The translations under genes were made by a program, and so were the position numbers. The notes beneath the pieces are model-generated. The model was not told where the DNA came from, searched no databases, and saw only the letters and a list, made by a program, of their open reading frames with translations. A DNA stretch of 64,000 nt from Serilophus lunatus (taxonomy: Eukaryota; Chordata; Aves; Passeriformes; Eurylaimidae), in the NCBI GenBank assembly GCA_013399895.1, contig VXBA01001856.1, positions 752,680-816,679 on the forward strand. Direction: 5' to 3'. This document shows, in pieces, positions 50,728-60,542 of this stretch; position 1 is the first letter of the stretch, and every line of letters begins with the position of its first letter.

Positions 50728-52706
50728 CTACTGGATACATTTATATACATGGGGGTAATGAGGACCATACTTTTACTTTTATACCCCCTTCTCTCTTAGT
50801 TCAAAATTATGAACAAGAAAAAAAGCCCAAGTTTCCCAGTTATATTCTTCATGGATTGACAAAAGCATGGAAGAAAAACGTTGGATAGAGCAGAGCAGAT
50901 GTCAGAGGAGCCTTCAATAAGAGGCAGACATCAGAGTTTGCAGAGACAGCAGAAGGTAAGGTATTTCGAGACAGCACATTTACGAGATTTTTAGTAAAGT
51001 AAATGATGCACAGCAGGGAGCAGAGCAGGAGAGGAGACACTGCAGGAGCATGCCTTATTCTGCCAGAAAGACAGTTTGAAAAAGATAGAAATTATCTTCT
51101 GAAGAAGCAGTATTGGATGGGAAAAGTCCAAAATTATTAGAACCTCTTTTTTTTTTTTTTTTTTTTTTCTCCTCATGATAATGAGGGCAATCAGGACAGG
51201 AAAGCCACAAAAATAGCTGTGGCTATGTACTCTGTAAAATTGTGCCTTTTTACACCGGCCCGAGCCAGGACTTAGTAATTTAGAAACCAAACAGAAGAAA
51301 AATAACAAAACTTCTTCCAACCTGAAGATAACAACAACCTGAAGATATGAGCTAACGACCTTATACTATCCAATGCATGTTTTAACCTACATCAGCTCTT
51401 TGTCACTCAGGACATTGTTTATATTCTGACTTCTGAAACAGTTGGAATAAATCAACCAAACAGCAACTGCTTGAAACACAAGTAAAATCTTTTTATGAGA
51501 TGACCTGATGTATTATTACAAGTATTTTGGCTCCCGAAAAATGTGGCAGTCATGATCATTTGAGTTCACAAACTGTCAGCTCCTTCCAAGGCACAAGCTT
51601 ACTGCTTCCAGAATATTAGAGTTCCAGAAAAAGAACATTTGTAAGTTATTTCAGCAGAATATTTATTAATTACAGGCAAAGTTACTGTTGTTCATTTTAT
51701 TTAAAGTAATTTTATAGGTGAAAACTTGTCCAGTTTTTGTATACATATGAAATGAAAGATTAGCTGTGTTTTTTTCAGAGAGGGACTATGTGAACTTTTA
51801 AACATTTTTTTATATTCATTTAGAAAAATAAGTCTAAGAGTGCTATTAACTTCACAGTTCTCTAGAACAATTTTATATACACTAGGAAAAAAAGTAAATT
51901 ATGGTATTCATAACTTCTGCAATAAAGTTACAAATTTCACATTTTCAAACATTTACAAATTCCATCAGTATTCATACATGCCTCTGGTGGACCCTATGGT
52001 GAAGGCAAACTCAGGTTTACACAGAAGCAAATCAGAGCAAAACATTTTATAGAACACAGAGGATTTGTCATACCAGGCATAAAGACAAAACAAGGTCTGT
52101 TTTTCAAAACTACAAGCTTATTCTCCCATGAGCTGAACATTTGTAGAAATCTTTACAACAGTTATAATCTGTTCTTGTCACTTTTCCTTTCTAAAAATAT
52201 CTGTACATCTTGCTGGAACATACAGGACCAAAACCTTTAGGAACACAAAGCACAAAATTTGGGGTTTGACACGATGTCAGTGTACGGAGGACACACAGAG
52301 ACCATTGCAAAGTCCTTAACAGGTCAGCTGGGAGCTTACAAGGTTTCCCTATCCTCATGCATGAGGAATGTGACTCCCCATGAATTCTACTGTGGTTCAG
52401 ATTTGTCTTCTGAGATTAAAGCTCTCATTATTATGTTGGGAGTGTATGAATTCAAAGAGGGAGTTTGACGGTGATGAATGTCACTGTGCATGCTGAGAAC
52501 TCCTGCTGCACATTTCATTAACATGAATCTTGCAAACATTTTCTTGCTATAAATCCTCCCCAAGTTTAAGAAAATCTGCCACAAGGCTGATCATATTTTA
52601 AAGTTTCCAGAATTTTGAAAGATTTTACAGGCTTGAAAAAGATTCTTTGGATAACATTATGGCCATGCTGATGTTAATAAGAGTTTTGTCATTGATTTTA
52701 GCAAGG
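50728..52706. other. Non-coding stretch, no gene recognised
   Basis: Contains a T(22) run at 51147-51168. Nothing else is recognised. Confidence 0.55.
51147..51168. repeat. Poly(T) run of 22
   Basis: The longest mononucleotide run in the window. On the minus strand it would be an A(22) tail, but the sequence upstream of it on that strand shows no AATAAA at the usual distance and no recognisable cDNA, so I do not call a retrocopy. Confidence 0.9.
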
Positions 52707-53129
52707 TGTGGTGGGCTGACCTCGCATGGACACCTGATGCCCACTATGGATCTCCATGTGTTGCAGAGGCACAGCTGCCTCACGGTGGTCTCTACCACTG
52801 GCTGAAGGAGAATCCCTGCTCCAGCACTTGGAGCACTTCCTTCCCCTCCTTCTCCACTGACCCTGATGTCTGCAGAGTTGTTTCTCTTGCATATTCTCAC
52901 TTCTCTCTGCAGCTGCCAGTGCACAGATTTGGAGGTTTTTTACCCTTATTAATTATGTTATCCAGAATCACAACTGTTGCTCAAGGGCTGAGCCTCAGTC
53001 AGTGGTTGGTCAGTCTTGGAGCCATTTGGCATTGGCTCTACCAGATGTGGGGGGAGCTTCTGGAATCTTCTCTCAGAAATCACTTGGTAGCCCTTTGCTA
53101 CCAAAACCTAACCACAAAAACCCAATACA
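52707..53129 (-). mobile_element. Solo ERV LTR, minus orientation, internally deleted
   Basis: On the plus strand it opens TGTGGTGGGCTGACC and closes ACCCAATACA. The minus strand therefore begins TGTATTGGGTTT and ends CCACCACA, a TGT...ACA pair. The flanks are CAAGG (52702-52706) and CAAGT (53130-53134), a 5-bp target duplication with one mismatch, as expected for class III (ERVL-type) insertions. Inside, the minus strand reads 'ggttaggttttggtagcaaagggctaccaag', 'gccaatgccaaatggctccaag' and 'gaggcagctgtgcctctg'. It has the same family wording as the forward LTR at 56477, which also has GAGGCAGCTGTGCCTCTG. The first ~40 plus-strand bases instead match the left end of the LTR at 31659, so most of the middle of the LTR is missing, joined near 52745. 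Open frames in it are chance. Confidence 0.8.
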
Positions 53130-55367
53130 CAAGTCCAGAATTTTCAGTCTAATGGCTGTAGGGACTGATCATAAAAAGAGAAAGTGTTTATCAGCCACTA
53201 GTTAAAGCTTGCATTGATCTAGACTCTGCTTATGTTAATGTGGCTACAGCTCAAATCTGCAGTCCAGAAAATTTGGCTATCTGCTGGCAAGCAATCTGTT
53301 TATTCTCTATTTTAACCTGTGAAACTAGGACAAATTTTAGCTTATTGTGATCTGTGAATTTTCTGTGAATGTGTATTAAGCAAAAAAAAACCAAAACAAA
53401 CACCAAAAACAAAAAACCCAAACTTGTGAACAAAGTATGACTCTATTTTACCAAATAGTTACAGGGTTTCTTTGACAGTGGAAGATGCAGTTTCTAGCAA
53501 GGAAAACACAGTGGTTTGGAAACTTGAGGACTGTCTTTACCCTTTGTTACTCCCAAATGTACACCCCTGCTTGCCTTCCTAAGCATCTCTGAGTCCTAGA
53601 GAAATTATATCAGTAAATGCGATGGTTTGCTGTGTAAAGACTTCACCAGTGAGATAGTGGCTGTGTCTTGATGGTTAACAAAAAAAAATGCTTTTCCAGA
53701 TTTCTACTTAAAATTCAGTGGAAATGTACATCACAGGTACTTGCAGGGTGGGCTTTGTGCTTCTGGGGCTTTCACCAAGTGCTCACCTTAGCCAATATTT
53801 GTGTTGCAAATTGCTGTTGAAAAAAAAGGCAATCATATTTTTGTTTTATGAAACTAATTAGCATGTGCCCCCTTCATACAAGCAGTCTGACACCCAGGAC
53901 CCCCACATACAGAGCAAGGTTTGCTCTTAGAGGTGATTTAGCTTCCAGGTTACAACAATGTTAAATAATGTCTCTTTTCATGCAATGTGGGATCTATAGG
54001 CATCAAACTGAATAAGTATTTGCCTGCATCTTAGAAATGCTTGCTCAAAGTTTGGAATTTGCCTCAAGACTAAAAATTGTAAAAGGTAGAGCACTCAGAA
54101 ATATTACAGGCATCTCATATTTCCAATTACTGTTTGTTACTTTCAAAACTTCCTCCTGAAACAAACCCTCTCCATCATACTATCTTTCAAAAAGATTGTG
54201 GAAATTACCTTAATGTCAGCTACACACTTCATAGGATCAGGAAACTGGATTGCACATTTCTGGGGAAAATAAGATTCAGCATATATTTGTCATCCTGTTT
54301 TTATCATTTTCTCCATGGAAAATATTCTTACCTTGGCTACAAGTTTTAGTCTGTGAGAGGAAAATTATGTGGGGGTGTTTTTTTTTTTCTCTTTCCTTTA
54401 CTCTTCTGTTTGGGTTACTTTTAATCCTTCTTAGAGACTTGATAAAACCTTAGCTTTCTCCATTTTTGCACTTGAGTCAAATATCTGACGATGATAAATG
54501 ACCACAATGAAGCTCCTTGGAAAATTGAGCTGTATCACTCCTGCCTCTTGGAGAGCTCCTAGATTTCAAGATTATAAATGCTTTCTCATTACTACACCAG
54601 CTCCAATAAAAGGAAAAAAAGAGAACTATGAAAGAAATATTGATGCCCTCTGACCAGCTGATTGTCTCATTTGCTATTTCTATGCTTGAAATTTATTATG
54701 TTATTTACGTGCCACTACTGCTTTTACATGATGCTTCATTATAAAAGGACTACACAAAAACTTCAACTCAGTTAATCAGTATAACTGGTTTAGTGATAGC
54801 AATTTCCTACAGAAAAAAGGATACAGAAAAAAAGTGAACAGAAAGGATCTGGTTTATTTTTGTGATTAACTACAGACCTGTGATACACCAAAAAAATTCA
54901 GAATATTATCAGTATAAGGAAAAACTAAATGCATTCAAATGATATTCCAGTGGTCACAATGAAACCATTGCATACTGCAGCTGATGTTAGGATTTCAGCC
55001 CTCAGAGAGATAAAGTGATTCAATTGCCTAGCTCTTTTAAAATTGTAATATACACTTGGACTCAGAAAGATTTTAGCCCTCACTAAAAGGTGTGAGCTTT
55101 GAGTCTATCATTTAAGGCATTTCTAGCATCCTCTTACCTGAATCTCAACAAAATTAAATAGATTCACAAAACTTTGTGAAGCACCAAATATTTCATGTGA
55201 TCATTATGAGAGCTAACAGAGGATGCCCAGAAAAACACTGAAATATCTGAGAGGTGGTGAGTGATTACCTCTATCTGAAACCAGGCATCTATTTTGCTGC
55301 TGTCTTCCAACACCTTAGAGAAGTTACAGGGAAGCTGGAGGTACTCTTCTCTAGGATGCACAGTTGC
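53130..55367. other. Non-coding stretch, no gene recognised
   Basis: AT-rich unique sequence. Includes an A-rich CAAA/CCAAAA block at 53381-53423. Nothing else is recognised. Confidence 0.55.
53381..53423 (+). repeat. A-rich CAAA/CCAAA block
   Basis: A(9) is followed by degenerate CCAAAA and CAAA units. Low-complexity sequence. Confidence 0.75.
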
Positions 55368-55622
55368 AGGTCAAGAGACAGCAGGTACATGTAGTTCCAC
55401 AGGAAATTCACATGGATTTAAGAAAAAAATTATTCCATCTGAGGAGGATTAAACACTGGAATAGGCAGCACACTGAAGTGGCGGAATCCCCTTGGCTGGA
55501 AATATTCCCTGGTTAGACAGTGCTCTAGAAAACTGAATCTAAGGCCTGGCTGTTGGCTGGAGATTGGAACAGATGATCTTCAGGGGTCCCTTCCAGCACA
55601 GAATTTTCTGTAATTCTGTCCT
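55368..55622 (+). mobile_element. CR1 LINE 3' fragment, forward orientation (diverged)
   Basis: 'ggaaattcacatggatttaagaaaaaaatt' leads to 'tgaggaggattaaacactggaataggcag', 'gaagtggcggaatcccc', 'ggagattggaacagatgatcttcaggggtcccttccag' and 'cagaattttctgtaattctgt'. The order matches a CR1 3' end in forward orientation, more diverged than the copies at 48 and 50 kb. Confidence 0.8.
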
Positions 55623-56476
55623 GTAACTCAGTACTGCTGTTATTTTCTAAATTGTGTTGGTAGTGCCTAAGAAACATTAAGTTGTGAAAAGTGTGTGTTC
55701 ATCTAATACATGAAAATATGTGAGAAAGGATCATTAAGCTCCACCCATCAGATTCATACAATGGATATTGCTTGGAAGTCAAACAAAGGTATTCAGATGG
55801 GGTGAGAATCTAGAAACACTGGTCACTAGCACTACGTCTGTCCCAGTTAAACCCAGAACGCCTGGGCACATCTACCAAGAGGCACTGTGTGCTCTGTATC
55901 TGCGTTTGCATAGATTTCATTTTCTGCAAAAGAGGAGCCTCCAAAAAGGATCCTACCTGGGACACACAAAGTTGCTGCTAGATTGTGTTCAAACCATTTA
56001 TCAGACTGATAATAGTAGTCCAGGGACCAGAAATGTCCCTGGACAAACTGGGATTTAGAGCCTAAAAACACTATGGGAATACGAGGAAGGAGACTCTTAT
56101 TCCACTGTACAGGGGCCAAGAACAACAACAAAATAATACAAAGAATTAATTCATTCCACTAAAAAAGCATAAGATCACTTTCAAACCAAAATAAGAAGCA
56201 CTTCTTGTGTGGAACAGATACGGTGAAAGTATCTTATAAATCTGTAGAAGATAAAATTCTACATTATTAATGGCTTGATTAGTCAAGGGAAGGTTGGAAA
56301 ACTAAACAAACAGACTGTCCTTGCTGTCTGAAAATAGATAAATTGCTTGCATGAGGACATCTGGTGTTACGGTGGATTGAGTACCAGTACCAGTTGGACT
56401 TACAACTCTTTTCTCTGGGCCCTGGCTCACTGACAACACCACTATAGAACTTTTTTTCCTAATTCATCAACAGGCT
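55623..56476. other. Non-coding stretch between CR1 and LTR
   Basis: Opposite-strand open frames near 55770-56130 are about 95 codons each, overlap each other and have no recognisable homology. No gene called. Confidence 0.5.
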
Positions 56477-57045
56477 TATATTGGGTTTGTGCAGCCAGAT
56501 TTTGGTAGTGGGGGTCTGCTACCAAATGCATGTAGCAGATAGAGCCAATGCCAGTCGGCTCCAGGACAGATCCACCACTGGCCAAGGCCAAACCCACCAG
56601 TGACAGTGGTCGTGCCTCTGGGATAACATACTTAAGAAGCGCAGGAAAAAGTGCTCAACTCCTGCAGCAATTAAGATACAGGACTGAGAATATGAGAGAG
56701 GAATAACTCTGCTCACACCAGAAGTGCAGCAGGAGGCAGAGGGGGTGCTCTAAGCAGAGATTCCTCGGCAGCCCATGGTTAAGACCGTGGTGAGGCAGCT
56801 GTGCCTCTGCGGCCCAAAGATGTCCACAAGGGAGCAGGTATCCACCTGCAGCCTGTGGAGGACCCCACGCCGGAACGGCTGGATGCCTGAAGGAGGTTGT
56901 GACCCCACTGGAAGCTCATGCTGAAACAGGTCTGCTGGCAGGACCTCTGATCCCATGGGGGACCCATGCTTGAGCAGCCTTTTCTCCAACAACTGCGCCC
57001 CGTGGAAGGGGGATACATGAACCAGAGTCCCAGCGGCAGCTGTGC
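56477..57045 (+). mobile_element. ERV LTR, forward orientation, 3'-truncated
   Basis: It opens TATATTGGGTTTGTG (the family start TGTATTGGGTTT with one change). It then reads 'agattttggtagtggggg', 'agagccaatgccagtcggctccaggacagatccaccactggccaaggcc', 'gcctctgggataacatacttaagaag' and 'gtgaggcagctgtgcctctgc' in order. A series of 'ggatccacgctggagcag'-like imperfect repeats follows (56830-57010). 'gggataacatacttaag' occupies the place of the promoter TATA-like region in this family. The 3' part with the poly(A) signal, present in the copy at 31659, is missing, so this is a truncated LTR. The right border is uncertain (57000-57070). It shares an 18-bp identical word with the copy at 52707. Confidence 0.8.
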
Positions 57046-59343
57046 CTCTGTCAGTTGCAAGCAGGGCAGATACACGCAGGGAACATCACTCTGAGTGAGC
57101 CTCCCAAAGCAAGACATGTCTCAATCAGTGATCTCCCAGGGGAGCATTTGTAGATCTTCCCTATTGTCCTCCCTTCACAGACTGTAATGGCTCTGTCTGT
57201 CAGGATCTGAGGGATATGCACGTGAGTTTCGCAGTATTTTGTGTCAATGAAAGCACTCAGTGAACACATGCAATGTATGTTCATACAGTGCCATCTTGTG
57301 ACATGCAAAGGTAACAATTGTGCATTGAGACTTGACAAATAATTTTATTATAACTATTTTAAAACAGGAGTTATAAACAATTTCCAATAACATGCTACTG
57401 AAGACTAATTCCTGCAATCAGTCCACTAATTAGCTACAGGTCATTAGCAGGTCATCAGCTAGACTGGTTTTAGTTTATTTATCTGAAATTCTGAAAATCC
57501 ATGCATCACTGTAATTTTGAATATTTTTTCAAACCAATTCCATGTCAAAAACAGAGTCTTAATATCTGTAACCCATTTTGGATAAGGGTAAAGTCTGGAA
57601 ACAATGGATACCTTTTGAAAGAGCCATGTCAATTAACAACAATTAAACAATTTTTTAATTTAACAATTAAAAAAAGGCACTTAACATTTTTGTTTATTTT
57701 GTCTTTTGAGTGGGAAAGGTGGCAGAGTTTTAAGACTTCAAATGCTCTTCATTTGCTGAAAAGGATCTTTCAGAATGCAATGTTTCTCAGGAAGGACTTA
57801 CAAGGTTCGACAAATTTCTTGGAAGTTTCTTGGCCTTTCTATGCTTTACTTTCAGTTCTTGGATGCTCGTCTCACACTCTCCATTGTTCTGATTGCACAT
57901 TGCTGATTTAATCGACTGAAATTTAAAAAAAAATCCTCCTTCATGAAGCTGGGGACATGACTCTTACACTGACTTTTTGAAAATTAACACTAAAACCTTG
58001 TATTGGCTGCAAGCCAAGAAGGGGATTACAAACCCATTCTTAATGTGACCTGAGCCATGGGAAAGGCCCTGTATCATCTTCTTAATTGGATCCAGCCACA
58101 AGTAGCCTGTTTGAAATGCACCTGGAGTTCAAGTTATCAGAGATCGCCCGTTGGTAGCTGTTCTACAGCAGCTGCTGCTTCCTCTGAAGAACTTTTTGTT
58201 CATTGCCAAAGAGACTCAGGGGCGAGACACAGTGAGAAAGTCAGAGGTGTGAGTGGGCACAGCCTCTGTCCCACCAGCTCGAGTGCAGGGAGTGCAGTTT
58301 GCTCAATGGAACTGGGGAAGGAAGCAGTGGGGAACTCTAGGGCTTTTGTGACAGGTCCAATGTAAAGCCCAGACCGATGAGGGCTGACTGCCTGTCTGTT
58401 CATTCTCCCATATGGAAGCCCAGTCTAGAAAACTCAATCCAGAGACCTTGCTCTCTATTTTCTAAAAAGAAAATTGTTACATCTGTATTTTAATAATTTG
58501 CAACATCTTTAGTTTCAGATTTAAAACTGCAGAAAATATAAATGTAAAGGAAGGAAAAAAAAGGGGGCTTCTACTTATCTCTGCATCTATGTATCTCTGG
58601 TGATAAAAATTTCCATGTCCATAGTGAACTTTTTCAGATTATTGTTTACTTGCACAAGTAATCGTGTGTCTTTGCTTAGCAGTTTTCTTCTGTGCTTGGG
58701 TTTGATATATAGTTCAAAAATTAAAGAGCAAGCCCACATTTATGCTTTAAAATTTCCAGCATATTTTATTGACATAATTAACTTGTAAAGTCATCTGTAT
58801 TTTTACTAACAACGCCTACCTTTCCCTGATGTGTGACTGAGTTTTGTGACTCTTCATAAAATGACTATCTGCTACAACAGGGTTTAAGATTGTCTCTTCC
58901 CACTCTTCTGGACATTTAGAAAGTGTATCTGTCTCTCGATGTTATTTGACAGCAAAATAAGGGATGCGTTGTCAAGCACAAAGTTCTAAACTTTCGACCT
59001 TTAAATGAGAAAATTTTATTCAGCCTTGATATATGGTATTCATCTCACCTCACTTCAGGCATCAACCATGTAGACATTCACAGCAAAATAAGTCATTCCA
59101 GTGTCTTTTTAAAGGGAGCTAAAGTGTGATTTGGGATTATGTTCTTCTGCTCTACCTGGAAATGAATTTATACCTAGATTATATTAACAAAAGTAACTGC
59201 TTCTCCACTGACCCCTGCAACTAGCTTAAACATAAATCAATCTTTGGGTAATAAATGCCATTCCCATGGTAAAAACACAGTAACAATGCCTTAGTAAGTA
59301 TCATTTTAAAGAACATTTTAGTCGGCGTTGCACATTTGTAACA
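57046..59343. other. Non-coding stretch, no gene recognised
   Basis: Contains the CTCF-like motif at 57286-57302. A plus-strand open frame of 136 codons at 57501-57911 uses no recognisable domain and is taken as chance. Confidence 0.5.
57286..57302 (-). promoter_or_regulatory. CTCF-like binding motif, minus strand
   Basis: The minus strand reads GTCACAAGATGGCACTG, close to the CCACAAGATGGCGCT variant of the CTCF core, with changes at the first C and in the GCG. The motif points in the minus direction. It lies about 240 bases beyond the forward LTR. Sequence match only. Confidence 0.4.
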
Positions 59344-59652
59344 TCATTCCATTTTCTCAGGCCTTGTTGCACGACTTATGTAAATTGATTTAAGTCCGAC
59401 ACACAGCACATCCACCTTCCCTACATCTCCCAAAGCCTTCTGTAAAGCTGAATTTTGTAATCCGCAAATGCTAGTGACAGCCACTGCACAGCCTATAGCA
59501 TTTGCCAGCTTCTTGGCTACCTTAGAAAGCTGTTGGCATGGTGTCATAGTTGCTTCAGTAGAGCGGGTGGAAAAACCTACCCAAGATTTCTGCTTGTTAA
59601 TGGATAACTGTCTCCAATAGGTGGGAGGGGAACGGGTAAGAGAATCTTTTCC
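59344..59652 (-). other. Unexplained 102-codon open segment, possible exon or pseudogene
   Basis: On the minus strand an uninterrupted frame runs from just after a TGA to a TGA at 59344. It has an internal ATG at 59547. The peptide looks more protein-like than most frames here: a Tyr/Trp-containing start (PPTYWRQLS), a KSWVGFSTRS stretch, then an alternating Ala/Leu/Val segment (QLSKVAKKLANAIGCAVAV) and LQNSALQKALGDVGKV. A pyrimidine-rich stretch ending in AG (near 59615) could act as an acceptor. No clear donor or poly(A) signal is seen. I do not recognise the family. It could be a coding exon, a retrocopy piece or chance. Confidence 0.2.
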
Positions 59653-59960
59653 TCATTCTTTTGAGAGAAAGTGGTTCAAGCAGATAAATGATTGAAAAAA
59701 TAGTTCAGTCTTCCCTTGATCTACTACTAGATCTTGAGTATATTATTATATATTGTTAGCTGCAATTTGGCAGGGTTTTCAACCCCATTCACTGGTTCAC
59801 AAGGAATTATTTAAAAACACCTGCAGAAGTGTTCAGCCATATTAACCAGAGTCTAGCTGTGCAGTATAGTAAATTTATAGTAGTAAAAGTTTCACATTTT
59901 ACTGAATGATAAATAAAAATATTTTTAAAATTTCAATCCCAGAAACAGTTTTTGCTGAGT

Positions 59961-60044
59961 TTGGTTAGTTGGTTGGTTGGTTGGTTTGTTTTCTGGAAAA
60001 TTACCTTATTTAGAAAAAACAAACAAAACCAAAACCAAACAAAT
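59961..60044. repeat. GGTT repeat with an opposing AACC-rich arm
   Basis: A (GGTT)n block with GTTTGTTTT (59963-59993) is followed 20 bases later by AAAACAAACAAAACCAAAACC-type sequence (60013-60044), nearly its reverse complement. The two arms could fold into an imperfect hairpin of about 25 bp. It may be an inverted duplication of one simple repeat. Confidence 0.65.
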
Positions 60045-60484
60045 CAACATTCATCTGTCACTGTAAATAAGATAAAACTGTGCATTATGATGATATGCAC
60101 CTAAAAAAATTATTAAAATAGTACTCATAATTTTTATAGCCCAGTCATAATCGTATTGTCCTTACAGTACTAGACAGACAGTTCTGAAATTCTATTTCTT
60201 GACAACACCCAACTTTATTGATTTTCTCTATGGCACCTTTTGACAAAACTTTAAACTCAATGAATTTATTTTCACTTCTCACTTACAAAATTAAGTCAAA
60301 ATACTGACCAGATTCTAGAGAGTAAGAAACTGAAGTATTAGTGTCTCCTTTCTACAAGAAAAAAACTCTAGAGCTCTCATACTGCTATGAAGTCACATTT
60401 AATAATGCAAGGAAACACTGAGATTCAGACAGTTTGCAACCTTGAAATGAGCAGGCAGGTCAAAATCAGCTTGTAGTTGCAGTT

Positions 60485-60542
60485 TTCTATTGATATACTA
60501 ACTGACGTGAAAGCTAAAAATAGAGTTTAGCTTTCAATAGAA
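60485..60542. repeat. Interrupted inverted repeat (17-bp arm)
   Basis: The right arm TTTAGCTTTCAATAGAA (60526-60542) is the reverse complement of TTCTATTGA plus AAGCTAAA. These two pieces occur on the left at 60485-60493 and 60511-60518, separated by 17 extra bases. The inner stem alone is a perfect 11-bp hairpin (TGAAAGCTAAA, 7-base loop, TTTAGCTTTCA). Confidence 0.8.

Noticed and set aside
51147..51168. T(22) as the poly(A) tail of a minus-strand processed pseudogene
   Set aside because: No AATAAA at the expected distance, no recognisable cDNA body and no target duplication.
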